Assembly: GCA_026008535.1 (NCBI GenBank)
Contig: BRKX01000014.1
Span: forward strand, 2,790,001-2,854,000
Length of the DNA: 64,000 bases
Source of the DNA: Perilla frutescens
Taxonomy: Eukaryota; Streptophyta; Magnoliopsida; Lamiales; Lamiaceae
Reading direction: 5' to 3'
In this document: piece after piece, positions 12,464-22,765 of the stretch
Numbering within the stretch: position 1 is the stretch's first letter
How the letters are laid out: every line of letters starts with the position of its first letter
The notes under the pieces: generated by a model
What the model was told of the DNA's origin: nothing
What the model saw: the letters and a program-made list of their open reading frames with translations, nothing else
Databases searched by the model: none
Translations under genes and position numbers: made by a program

Positions 12464-13329
12464 CTAGAAAACTGGGGAGCCCATTGGGGAATTGACCACG
12501 TTTAAAATATTGCTCCAGTAATTAATCTTATTTTCTTCAAAGAGAGCGTTGCCGCTGTGATCGTGAGGTGGAAGAAGATGAAGATCAGCTGCTGCGAAGC
12601 CATCCATGAAACTCGGAAACCTTAAGGAATCAGCAGCAGCACCATAAATATTATTACAGCAAGTTGATGATGATGGTGATACGTGATCATGCATTGATAT
12701 TGCAGGTGAATTCTCCATTATGCCCTTCCCCTCTTCTTGATCATCCCCATACAAGCTGCAGCCCATCTTCCCCACGCAGTTATTATTGTTAAAACTACTA
12801 CTGTTTTCATGGACCATCGCCGCCATCCCGACGGCGGCGATGGTGTTGTCGGAGAAGTTGAGGATGGACGTGGGGGACTCCAGCTGGTTGAAGAAGCTAA
12901 TATTAACGTCTTTAATTCTATTCGACGTCGTGGGAGCCCTGGCCCATGTCCCTTGCCACACTTTGAGTATGTCTAGACACGGCGGGCGGGACGGCGGCGG
13001 AGGGGCGGCGGAGGCGGAGGCGGAGGCGGAGGATTTGTTGATCAAGAATTGATGATCATGAGATGATGAGGAGGAGGGGGCGGTGAGCTTGGACTCACGG
13101 ACGATCCTGGCCTCGGCTTCGAGACGAGCGCTCTCCCACTGAGCCATGTGGCTGAGGTTGGCTAGGTCCTTGGTGGGGTGGGTGCAGCCAAGGGCATGGT
13201 TCTTGGGTTTGTGAGTTGTTGGGTCAATCCCCATCTTGACCAATCTTTTCTTTAAATGGGTGTTCCAATAGTTCTTGATCTCGTTATCGGTCCTTTTAGG
13301 CAAATGGCTAGCTATGGCGGACCACCTAT

Positions 13330-13377
<48 letters not shown>

Positions 13378-14020
13378 ATATCATTAATTAACTACAATAT
13401 TCATTCATATAATATGCACCATATATATCCATCGATCATCAATATTACTTTTAATAATAATAGCTAAACTCATTAGTTAATTAATAATTCTAATCGATCC
13501 ATGCATTGCACTCGATTAATTAATTACGTACCAATTAGCAATAGTTAATGTGTGTGTGTGTGTGGTGAAAGAAGTTGGATGAAATTTTCTAGTTCAAATT
13601 GCGTATTTCATTCGTGTGCCAACATCAAAATTACTCTTTTTTTATAAAAATAAAATTTGGTATATTATAGCCAATCCTAATTAATATTTATTGCTAAAAA
13701 ATCCTAAATTTGGAATAACCAACCCTAGAAATCAATTATATTAAATAATAAAAAAATAATTATAAACAAACCCTAGCTAATTGTGAATTAATTTTTTTTT
13801 AATAATTTAGATGTTTGGCACACAAAACTTTGGACTAGAGAATCTCGATCATGTGGAAGCGGTATATGTAGCTTAAGAAGGAGTGTTGTATTAGTATAGT
13901 ACGTGCATAGCTTGGCATGCAATTACTTCTCACACATGGATACTCATTTATTCTGTTCCTCACTGATAAACTAGTTAGGCCCTACTACACCTGATCGATC
14001 ACAGCTGGTGGGGATTGATT

Positions 14021-14067
<47 letters not shown>

Positions 14068-14747
14068 CCCTAAATTCACTGCATTTTCTTTCAAATCCAT
14101 CCATCTCAGTTATATATATAATTCCTTAATTAATTACCCTAAACAAAAATAAAAAAGAGAAATATATATCTAGCAGCTACCTGTTGCCAAGAAGGGCGTG
14201 GAGCTGAATGATGGTCTGCTCTTCCTGTAAGCTGAACTTCCCCCTCTTAATATCCGGCCTCAAATAGTTCGTCCAACGCAGTCTGCAGCTTTTCCCGCAT
14301 CTCTGAAGCCCTACAATATTCATCACGTTAGGCCTCGTTTACTTTGATGGATAAGCGTGGATTAGCAAGTTATCCTATATATGTTCACTTTGCATGATAT
14401 CAAAATGACGGATAACCCAAGGCCCGTGATAAAATAAGCTTTGAGCGCTTATTTGCCTTTAATCTATTCATCCTTCAAAGTATATATCCTCAAAATAAAC
14501 ATGCCCTTAATCATTAATTAATCAATCCCTAGCTAGTCTGCATGCAAACATATTACATGTGTGTGTGTGACTAATATTATATATATATATATGTGTGTGT
14601 ATGTATGTATATACCAGCTCTAGGAGGGAGGGCACGCCAGCTGCCATGGCCATGTTCTTGAATATAAGCTAAGAGCTTCTGGTCTTCTTCAGGCGTCCAT
14701 GGCCCTTTCTTCAAGCCTACCTTATCACAGCATGGGGACCTTCCCAT
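12464..14747 (-). CDS. R2R3-MYB transcription factor, MIXTA/MYB16/MYB106-like (subgroup 9)
   Basis: A DNA-binding regulator. Subgroup 9 MYBs control epidermal cell outgrowth, trichomes and cuticle in other plants; this role is inferred from family. Three exons: 14747-14615 (133 bp), 14310-14181 (130 bp), 13325-12464 (862 bp), giving 374 residues. These are the standard R2R3-MYB exon sizes, and all introns are GT-AG. The protein starts MGRSPCCDKVGLKKGPW. R2 has Trp17, 37 and 57; R3 has Phe70, Trp89 and Trp108. The R3 helix lacks the bHLH-binding signature, as usual for this subgroup. Diagnostic are AQWESARLEAEARIVRESK (residues 149-167) and a CLDILKVW motif further on. The C-terminal part is Ser-rich and ends near NYWSNILNVVNSPMGSPVF. 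Intron 1 (14311-14614) holds a PIF-type MITE and intron 2 (13326-14180) a MULE-like MITE. No frameshift is seen; it appears intact. It is the only host gene I can support here. Confidence 0.95.
13330..13373. repeat. (AT)n microsatellite at the intron-2 3' splice site
   Basis: About 22 AT units occupy the place where the polypyrimidine tract of MYB intron 2 should be, ending a few bases from the AG at 13326-13327 (minus strand). A second (AT)n array lies in the same intron near 14022-14061. Confidence 0.9.
13581..13845. mobile_element. MULE-like MITE copy F inside MYB intron 2
   Basis: Inverted ends GAAATTTTCTAGTTCAAATT (left) and GAGATTCTCTAGTCCAAAGT (right, minus strand), plus the subterminal inverted pair GTGTGCCAACATC / GTGTGCCAAACATC, bound a ~265-bp AT-rich unit. 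The interior holds AAACCCTAGCTAATTG, a diverged version of the family core. No clear target duplication was found. Confidence 0.55.
14331..14506. mobile_element. Tourist-like (PIF/Harbinger) MITE inside MYB intron 1
   Basis: A 176-bp element with inverted ends GGCCTCGTTTACTTTG and GGGCATGTTTATTTTG and the target duplication TTA at 14328-14330 and 14507-14509. The GGcctcGTTTactTTG style of terminus is typical of Tourist elements. It begins 20 bp from the splice acceptor of exon 2, so it fills most of intron 1. Confidence 0.8.
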
Positions 14748-14843
14748 TTTTGTTAATTTTGTGAAAAAAAAAATTAAAAATTAATAAGCTAGCTAGGTAT
14801 AGATGGATTTGCAGGTATAGAGGGAGGGAGATAGATAGATGAG

Positions 14844-14866
14844 TGTGTGTGTGTGTGCGCGCGCGC
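14844..14866. repeat. Alternating (TG)n(CG)n tract in the presumed MYB 5' UTR
   Basis: A run of alternating purine-pyrimidine steps, about seven TG then four CG, lies near the expected transcription start, 25-50 bp downstream of the TATA box and about 100 bp upstream of the start codon. Such sequence can adopt Z-form DNA. Confidence 0.75.
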
Positions 14867-14891
14867 TCCACAACTCTACGAGGCCGTAGAA

Positions 14892-14899
14892 TTTATATA
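14892..14899 (-). promoter_or_regulatory. TATA box of the MYB gene
   Basis: TATATAAA on the minus strand lies about 145 bp upstream of the start codon. With normal spacing, transcription would start near 14862-14868. The intervening leader is rich in AC and CT dinucleotides (GATA/TCCC-like runs at 14818-14842). Confidence 0.6.
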
Positions 14900-15630
14900 A
14901 CCATCAAACAATTTAATGCTTACAAATACTGTGTTTATGGGATTTGGTATGAACGTGTTTATTACAAATTTATTGAGTCACAACTATTTTTATAAAGCCC
15001 CGATTTAATTATATTTATAGCTACGAATCCATATATGTACATGTATATATTTTATTGGAAGTTGAAAAGGATCGGCACGTACGATCCAAGAAAAATTGCC
15101 GGTTTTAGCGATATGATGTCTTCATTTTTTGAGTTAAAATTGTGGCCATCTCGGCGTCGAAGAATCATAAAATTAAATAAAAACACGTAACGTACTTCAT
15201 GGTTGGAATGTCTATAATATTTAATTTCTAATGGCTAGGGAGCTTCAATTTATTTTTTTGGGGAGGACCATTATATATATATATATACATATGTATATAT
15301 AGTTTTTTAATTAATTGTTTCCACTATTGTACTATTTTTATTTTTTTTGGAGATATGATAATGTACCAATTGTCCTAACTAGTAGTATTATATATATGAT
15401 TACGACTGTTTCCTTGCCTTGATATTCAATGTAAATGTTTTATTTATTTATTTATTTATTATACTTACATGTTAGTCGTATTTTGTAGTTCCGTATATAA
15501 GGATAGGGTTAATATGTATTCGAACTCTAAAAATAACTTTAAAAATCACTAGCATAGGTTGTGTGTGTGTGAATTGACAATATTAATGGAGTTGTATACG
15601 TAAAATTTACCAAATGGAACACCCTAATAC
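14900..15630. other. Upstream region of the MYB gene
   Basis: AT-rich presumed promoter region. No further cis-element can be assigned with confidence. No other gene was seen. Confidence 0.4.
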
Positions 15631-15999
15631 GGAATGAGATATTTTAGATTTGGTATTCCAACTCGTATTCCACGATCGAATTCACGAGTTTAATAATAGA
15701 TATTACAAAAATAAAAATTAATTACAACATAATCGATCTAGTCACATCTATCAACAAAAGATTGAAATTTTAAAAATTATAAATCATATTTTTAAAATAA
15801 TCAACCATAATAATCATTTCTTTGAAAATTAAATAATTAAAAAAATAATTATAAACCTTAATTGGGTGAGGTGAACCCTAAAAAAATCATAAAATTAAAC
15901 TAAATCATAATATATTAAAATTGACAAAAAATGGAAGAAAACCTCATAAATTTGATCTTGAACACGAGTTGAATTACCAAATTTGAAATAGAGGATTCC
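15631..15999. mobile_element. MULE-like MITE copy D
   Basis: Inverted ends GGAATGAGATATTTTAGATT (left) and GGAATCCTCTATTTCAAATT (right, minus strand) are followed by an inward shared TTGGTA...CAACTCGT. The core AAACCTTAATTGGGTGAGG (15852-15870) then GTGAACCCTA matches the other copies although the termini differ. Confidence 0.65.
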
Positions 16000-16624
16000 A
16001 TTCGCCGTAATACCTACGTAAAGTGTGTGATCAAAGTTTAAAGTTGTGGTGTCAAGTTCAAAATTTATATATAATTAAACATTTTATAAATCGAGCATGT
16101 CGGAAATGCTCTTTTAATTTGGAACTATTTGGTTTCTCTCATCACCTAATTAATTAAAAGAAAAGAATAGGGATCAATCAAGTTTAAGGGGGTAGGAATA
16201 CGACTTTGTATATATTATATTACTAACTGTCACAGACAGGTAACTAATAATTAAAGTTAAAATAACAGTTGTGGAATAGATGAAAAGATGTAGATTTTAT
16301 TGCAGATCAGCTGTAATTTTATTAGGAATTTTATTTACCTAACTACTAAAGGAATTAAAGAGTTGTGGGGAGAGGCCAATTGTCCTTGGCGAGGCTTTAT
16401 TGGGCAGAAAATTTTGACATGCATATTGTATTACGAACTGTGCCTATATATACTATTTTATATATTATTCAATTTAATTTGGATTAAATTTGTCTATAGA
16501 TTAAGGAGCAAATTCTGACTCGTATATTCAGAAGGAGATGTCAAACCTACAACTCCAAGTTATCTCTCTAGCCAGTGAATTTTACCACCCCTGCCCCCAC
16601 ACAAAAACAAAAGAGAAAAATAAG

Positions 16625-16678
<54 letters not shown>

Positions 16679-17686
16679 GTCGTTATTCGTGTAAACAATA
16701 TATTTTTCCTATTATAAGAATGAGATGATAGATTAAAGACATGTGATCCACAATTACTGATTGGATCGGAAGAAAATATCGATTTAATTTGTACACTTGA
16801 AATAAAAAAAATTATGTTACGTACAGTCTTCTACTTGTGAATATTAATTAATATTAGACCTTATGTGTTCTAGTGAAACATTGTACGTATATGTAGAATA
16901 ATTAAATTAAAATAAGCAAATGTGAGATGAAGTATAATTAGAATCTTACTGTCTTTTAAAAGTATGTAACATACTTGAAATCGAACTATTTTTGTGAATA
17001 TCAACATTAAAGTTTTCATAGAATAACACATAAATGGTTACGTTAATTATATATTATATCACAATCTTTACCGTTAAGTTTTTTTATATATGGAAACAAC
17101 GACCTAACTTTTTTTTTTTTGAGCAAAAAAATGACCTAAACTTTCAAAAGCTTACAATTTAATACATGATCTTTTCAAATTTAAATAAATTTATCACGAG
17201 AGCAAAATTTGGTGTGAGAGAAAAATCACACGGGCTCGTCGCATATATGCGGATATATATATAATTTCGACACGAATTTTGAAAATGTTGGGGAAGAAAT
17301 CATCCATATTCTATCTTGAGCATTCACCCGTTATTGCAGACGTTGCATGAACTACTGCTAGCTGTTTATATATATGCTTTTGATAATCGCCATGCATATT
17401 TAATTATTAGCATAAGCATTAATTAATTCCAGTATAATAATTGATAATGAACATGATTTTCTCTGTCACATCCATTTCAGTAGATCTGGGCAGCCTACAG
17501 CATTATTTAATTTTACCTCTTTCCAATATATGCAAATAGTTTAGTAAAGTTCTTCCTATCTTCGATCACCACAGTATGGGATTATACATCTATTTAATTT
17601 AATAAGTAATTTGTTAAAAAAACATTGTTTTTGGTGGTCCATAATTGATAAAACTTCAAAATAAAATGAATTTAAAAATATCAAAT
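16000..17686. other. Intergenic DNA with a long (AT)n microsatellite
   Basis: (AT)n at about 16627-16672. The segment 16300-16520, which includes GAGAGGCCAATTGTCCTTGG and a TATA-like stretch, looks like part of an LTR, but I found no boundaries. No gene was recognised. Confidence 0.45.
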
Positions 17687-18044
17687 GAAATCCTCTATCC
17701 GACTTTTCTCTATCTCATTTTGATTTTTATTCAATTTTCATTAATTTTTTTCTTCAATTTCAATTTGTTATGGCTTAGTTTAATTTTATAATTATTATTT
17801 AGGGTTCATTCCACCCAATTAGGGTTTATATTTATTTTTTAATATTTATTTTTTATTTTTTAGTTAATATATAATTGATTATTCCAAAAGTAGGATATAT
17901 ATATATATAATTTTTAAATTTTTTAATTTTTAGCAATAAATGTTGATTATGATTTGTAATACAATAATAAAATTTATTTTTATAATAAATATTTTTAAAA
18001 TATTAAATTTCATAGTGGGACATGAAAAATGGACTAGAGGATTC
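17687..18044. mobile_element. MULE-like MITE copy E, reverse orientation
   Basis: Ends GAAATCCTCTATCCGACTTT (left) and GAATCCTCTAGTCCATTTTT (right, minus strand) are inverted. The core is present in reverse (AGGGTTCATTCCACCCAATT, 17800-17819, then AGGGTTTA), about 358 bp in total. Confidence 0.65.
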
Positions 18045-19307
18045 TATCCCTACAAATAGACCGAGAAACTAAACATATTTAAATATGTAGGAAATCGATC
18101 ATCATTAAACGAGCATAAAAACAGACTCACACCTAATAATAACGGTGGAATTTAAACTCGAAAACTTCGATTCTAATTTACACTAATACATCGTCCCAGG
18201 AGCTCTAGTTACATCTTTTTCGTGGTGGACCTGCGGTCAATATATTTATGGAATTACGAAATTTTGAGAAAATTATATCAGTTTGAAATACGAAAGTGGA
18301 CCCCATTTATTAGTGATTACAGTAAGAATCGATGGCATGCTTTGGGGAATTTACTACTGTTGCAGACTGCATCATGTCGTATTGATAACAGTTATATATA
18401 GATATATGTATATGTATAATGTGTGTATATATATATGTATGAATATCAAAATATAACATATCATTTCTAGATACTTCTAATTGTATTTGTTTTGAAGAAA
18501 CTCACCATTTTTTTTTTCAAACTCCTTATTTTATAGTAAATATTTTTAAATGTGGTCATATCGTAGCATGGATGACCTAATTGAATATATTAATTCATTG
18601 GTAATTTAATAGACTTATTGCATGCCGAATAATTATTTATGTTGGATTAAGAAGTTTTTTTTTATTTTAATAATACAAAAATTCGTGTTGAAACGTCTAG
18701 TGGTCAAAATGAGCAAAACAGTACCAAATGTACCATGTCTAGATTGATGTCCATATTTAATTACATATTTATAATTTTGCTGGTATTTGATTGTATTGGT
18801 TGTTGTTATTATATTTTTAATGATAAATTGTAATAAGAGTTGATTGTATTATGAAAAATACAAAATAAAATTTTAAGTGTTTGAACAAAACAAAATATTC
18901 CTTGTCCTAGATCGAGTATCAATCACATAGAGGTACATAATTTTTTTTGCGTGCAAAATTTTAATTAGCACTTTTAATATATGTTTTTGTCAAATAAATC
19001 AAAATAATTGTGGAACTAGTATAACTCAACATATTTTGATGGTAGTTTTCACGATGATCACAATTTTTTAGTAGCAAGTATACTAACAACACGATAAATT
19101 AAAGATTCATATATAATATCATCTTTCAATATTTCTCAAGGATGATGATTTATGTTTTATATATATATTGATTGGATCAAATATTATGTTATAAAATATT
19201 GGGTTAAATATGTTTATGGTTTTTGTACTAAATCTCAATTTTTTAAAATTAACATGTATCAATAAGTCTATTTACTACAATAAAAATATAAAAATGATGC
19301 CCCTATA
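18045..19307. other. Intergenic AT-rich DNA, nothing recognised
   Basis: No coding frame, RNA gene or bounded repeat was seen on either strand. Confidence 0.5.
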
Positions 19308-20065
19308 ATTTTGGAGTTCATGTGCGACGCACCTTTTGCACTGCTTGAGGCAGAGCCAATGCAAAGTGAACTATTGCACATGGCCTCTAAATTTAGAGGA
19401 CCCATTTTTTAAGCCTATGCGTCTTTTAATAATTAATAGAAAGATCTAATCTTAATCCCTCTTTTAATAATTAATAAAAATATCTAATCTTAATCCATCC
19501 CTCTCTCTCCCCGTGCGAAAAGAATATCAATTTTTAGATAAAAGATTAATATTAGTTTGAGGTTGAATCGGGATGTTAATAATATAAGTAAAATAGTTTG
19601 AATTTTTTAGTTTTTTTTTTCAAATATAATTGTAATATGCTAAAATTTTGAAATTTATTATTAAAATTAAAATTGAGCATTTTTTTTAAATATGATGACA
19701 CTAGTTATAAAAATTAAGGTCCATGTACAGTGCAACTCTCGCACGACTTGAGGCAAGGCCGATGAATTGGGTGTGGAGAGTGAGCTATTGCACATGACCT
19801 CTAAATTTAGAGGGTCTATATTTTTTAAGCCTATGTATCTTTTAATAATTAATAAAAATATATAACCTTAATCCCCCCCCCTCCCCTCCCCTCCAAGAAT
19901 GAGTGAAGAATATTACTTTTTAGATGTTAATATTAGTTTAAGGTTGTATTGGGATGTTAATAATATTAGTAAGTAATTTGAATTTTTTAGATTTTTTTTT
20001 CCAAAACTAATTATAATATGCTAAAATTTTAAAATTTATTATTAAAATTAAAATTTAGTGTTTTT
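19308..20065. repeat. Tandem duplication, unit about 400 bp
   Basis: Two direct copies lie at about 19308-19690 and 19718-20065. Shared landmarks in order are TGCACTGCTTGAGGC / GCACGACTTGAGGCAAGG, CTCTAAATTTAGAG(G), TTTTTTAAGCCTATG, a C-rich patch, GGATGTTAATAAT and AATATGCTAAAATTTT. The copies differ by small indels, so the duplication is not recent. The copies contain no coding frame. Confidence 0.75.
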
Positions 20066-20824
20066 TTATTTATTGTTAAAGTCCAATAATTTTATTTTAT
20101 TTAAATACTTTCACATTGTAAAGTTTGATGGTGTCACATATACGTATAAAATATTTACATAGATTTTAAATAAAAAGGTAATGTAATGGTGAGCAGTTTA
20201 GTGTGGCATTATCACGATGCTACATAAACACATTAATAACAAATTATTTTTGTCTAATTAATAGTTGTTTATTTTCTTAAATTTGATATTATTTCTACGA
20301 CTTATAATATTATTATTATTATTATTATAGACTCCAAATTAAACTTTTTTTGATTTTTGTGATCATCTTTTTATAATTATTATTACCATGATTAATATTT
20401 TGATCTTGTCAAATTATTATTACCAAACTTAACCTAGTTTTGACCAAAATAAAAATTTGGTCATAATTTTAATCAATTGATAAAAACTATGGTTAAATCG
20501 ATAATTTTAAGATAATTGACTAAAATCCAAAAAACTTACAAAGCTTTGGATTTTTTTGGCTATTAGGCCTATATAAAATTATACAAATATACAATACTAA
20601 AAAGGACTAATTCATCCACATATACATATATATATATATATATAAATCAAATAAATATATGAACATGATTCTTGTCGTGTCATCTTCAGATTCCAAATTT
20701 ATTTGTGTACGGTTTCTGGCACAATTCTATTTTTTATGGGACAGTTGTGGAGCCATAATTGTTGCTTCCAGAAAATTTTTAGTATTTTTTTTTTATCGTG
20801 AAACATTTAGTGCTACTAATAATA
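20066..20824. other. Intergenic AT-rich DNA, nothing recognised
   Basis: No gene or bounded repeat was found. A short AT array lies near 20626-20643. Confidence 0.5.
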
Positions 20825-21082
20825 CTCTATCTCCGTTTCTAAATAAATATCATTCTGAATGAATGCACAGATATTAATAAATATATTAATTAGATAATCA
20901 AAATACTTTTATACACCCTTATGTGAATACATTAAATGAGTTAAATATATGGTTGTTTGAATGCATTAAATGAAAACGAATATGAGAAAAATGTGAAATT
21001 TTTACCTCGATTTTGAAGAATGACATTTTTTACGAAATAAAATTAAAGTGTTAGAATGACACTTATTGTGAAACGAGAGGAG
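20825..21082. mobile_element. Stowaway MITE, complete
   Basis: A 258-bp element flanked by TA (20823-20824 and 21083-21084). The ends CTCTATCTCCGTTTCTAAAT (left) and CTCCTCTCGTTTCACAATAA (right, minus strand) both lead inward to a shared T(A/G)TCATTC, as in Stowaway/mariner non-autonomous elements. Confidence 0.8.
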
Positions 21083-21540
21083 TATATACTTGACATGCAT
21101 TACACTTATAATAATACTGTATTTATAATTAATGTACTTCATTTAATTATACCACAGGGGAGTTAGCATGCATATAGGCCCCTAGCGTATAAATTAAGAA
21201 TTAATCGGATCCTGAGATCAACTATTATTATTAATTGGGGAAGGTAATAATAGTAATGTTTTTTTTTTTTTTTAATTTGTATCTGCACATATAATTTTGT
21301 AAACTTGTGTTTAGGTTGTTCCATAATTATTAGGGAAGTAAATATTCTCCTACTTAATTACTCACATGAGATTAGTTTCAAGACTTTCACGTTGTTGGAA
21401 CTCCGATGATGCAAAAATTGAAGAATTGTGGCTAATGAATTTTAGGATTTGAGAATTTTTGGAGGATGCCCTTTATAATAGTATATTATTTTATGTGATG
21501 CTATTTTTTATATAATATTTTTTTTTCAAAGAAATAAATA
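21083..21540. other. Intergenic AT-rich DNA, nothing recognised
   Basis: No coding pattern; T-runs only. Confidence 0.5.
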
Positions 21541-22255
21541 TGATATCAACATAGATTAATTTGTCATGTTATTTTTAGACTTCATGGTGTTTTTTTTCTT
21601 ATTTTATAATGATTTAACGTATGATTAGTGTCTTACTTGATTATATGTTGATGTTTCCTTTGGTATCCAAGATGCTTGCATTTTAGTACGTAGTGTAATG
21701 TTTAGTAACCATGTATGCAATAAGTGAAATTATTTTTGTTTTGATATTGCTAAAATATAATAATTCTTTAGTATTAAAAATATATTAGAAAATAAAAATG
21801 TTGTATTCAATTTATTTGCTTAGAAAAAATTATTTATTATTAATAATGTATGAAAGAAAGAGTATAAATAATAATGTTTTGATTGTGCTACAACCTTTGT
21901 GAAAAATATTTAGTGTCATAATATATAGTTTATGTTATTTTTATGTACTAGATGCTTTTTATACTATTTTGTAATATTTTTTTTATTTGATTAGTGTATG
22001 TTTAGGTTGTTTGATGTCAACATAAAATGTTAAGTTATTTTTAAATTTCAGAATGATTTTTTTCTTATTTTATAATGCTTTAACTTACGATTAGTATTTA
22101 ATTTACTATGCCATATGATATATGCTTCTTTTGTTATGCAAGATGCTTGTAATTTAGTGGCCTAATATTTTGTATTAACCAAGTATGAAACATGCAAATT
22201 TGTTTGTTTTGATATTGTTAAAATATATTAATTCATTACTATTAAAAATGATTTA
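21541..22255. repeat. Diverged tandem duplication, period about 470 bp
   Basis: Segments near 21541-21786 and 22013-22255 align in order: TGAT(A/G)TCAACATA, TTTCTTATTTTATAATG, GATTAGT, CAAGATGCTTG and TTTGTTTTGATATTG. Spacing is about 470 bp. No coding function was seen. Confidence 0.65.
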
Positions 22256-22594
22256 TTAACCGAGAATAAAAACTAAAATTAAATAACTACTGAATAAACT
22301 AACGAAATAAAATAAAACAATTAATATTGAAATAACAATAAAATAACTAAAAGATAACTATGCAATGATATTTATATTGATTTAAGTCATTTCTCCATCA
22401 TTTAGAGAGTAACATGTATAATACATTAAGTTCATGGATGTTGAAAATGTTTAACTGGAGACACGAAATCCTAAAATGTTAATTATATTACAAATTAAAA
22501 ATATCAAATATTTAATCAAAAAATATAAAATTGAAAACCGTTACAAATTATTGAAAAAAACATGATTAAAAAAGGGCAATTAAGGCGGAACAGA

Positions 22595-22715
22595 TCATTT
22601 GTAACCAATCCTACAATATTTGTGTGTCATAACTATTTTTTTTATAATATACCGTAATTAGGGATAATGAACCATATTTTTTTTAATTAAATTAAATCAT
22701 AATAAATTAAAAATT
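22595..22715. mobile_element. Fragment of MULE-like MITE family (copy G)
   Basis: Contains a diverged core (GTAATTAGGGATAATGAACC followed by AATTAAATTAAATCATAATA) without recognisable ends. A 35-base T-run follows at 22728-22762. Confidence 0.4.
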
Positions 22716-22726
22716 AAAACAAGTTT

Positions 22727-22727
<1 letters not shown>

Positions 22728-22762
<35 letters not shown>
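22728..22762. repeat. Poly(T) run of 35 bases
   Basis: An uninterrupted T-homopolymer. It could be the remnant A-tail of a minus-strand retroposon, but no retroposon body or duplication could be identified beside it. Confidence 0.85.

Positions 22763-22765
<3 letters not shown>

Noticed and set aside
12737..13052. Plus-strand frames of 79 and 88 codons
   Set aside because: Antisense to exon 3 of the MYB gene.
16300..16518. 72-codon open frame
   Set aside because: No domain and AT-driven composition. The surrounding text looks like an LTR fragment, but I could not define ends, so I did not call either.
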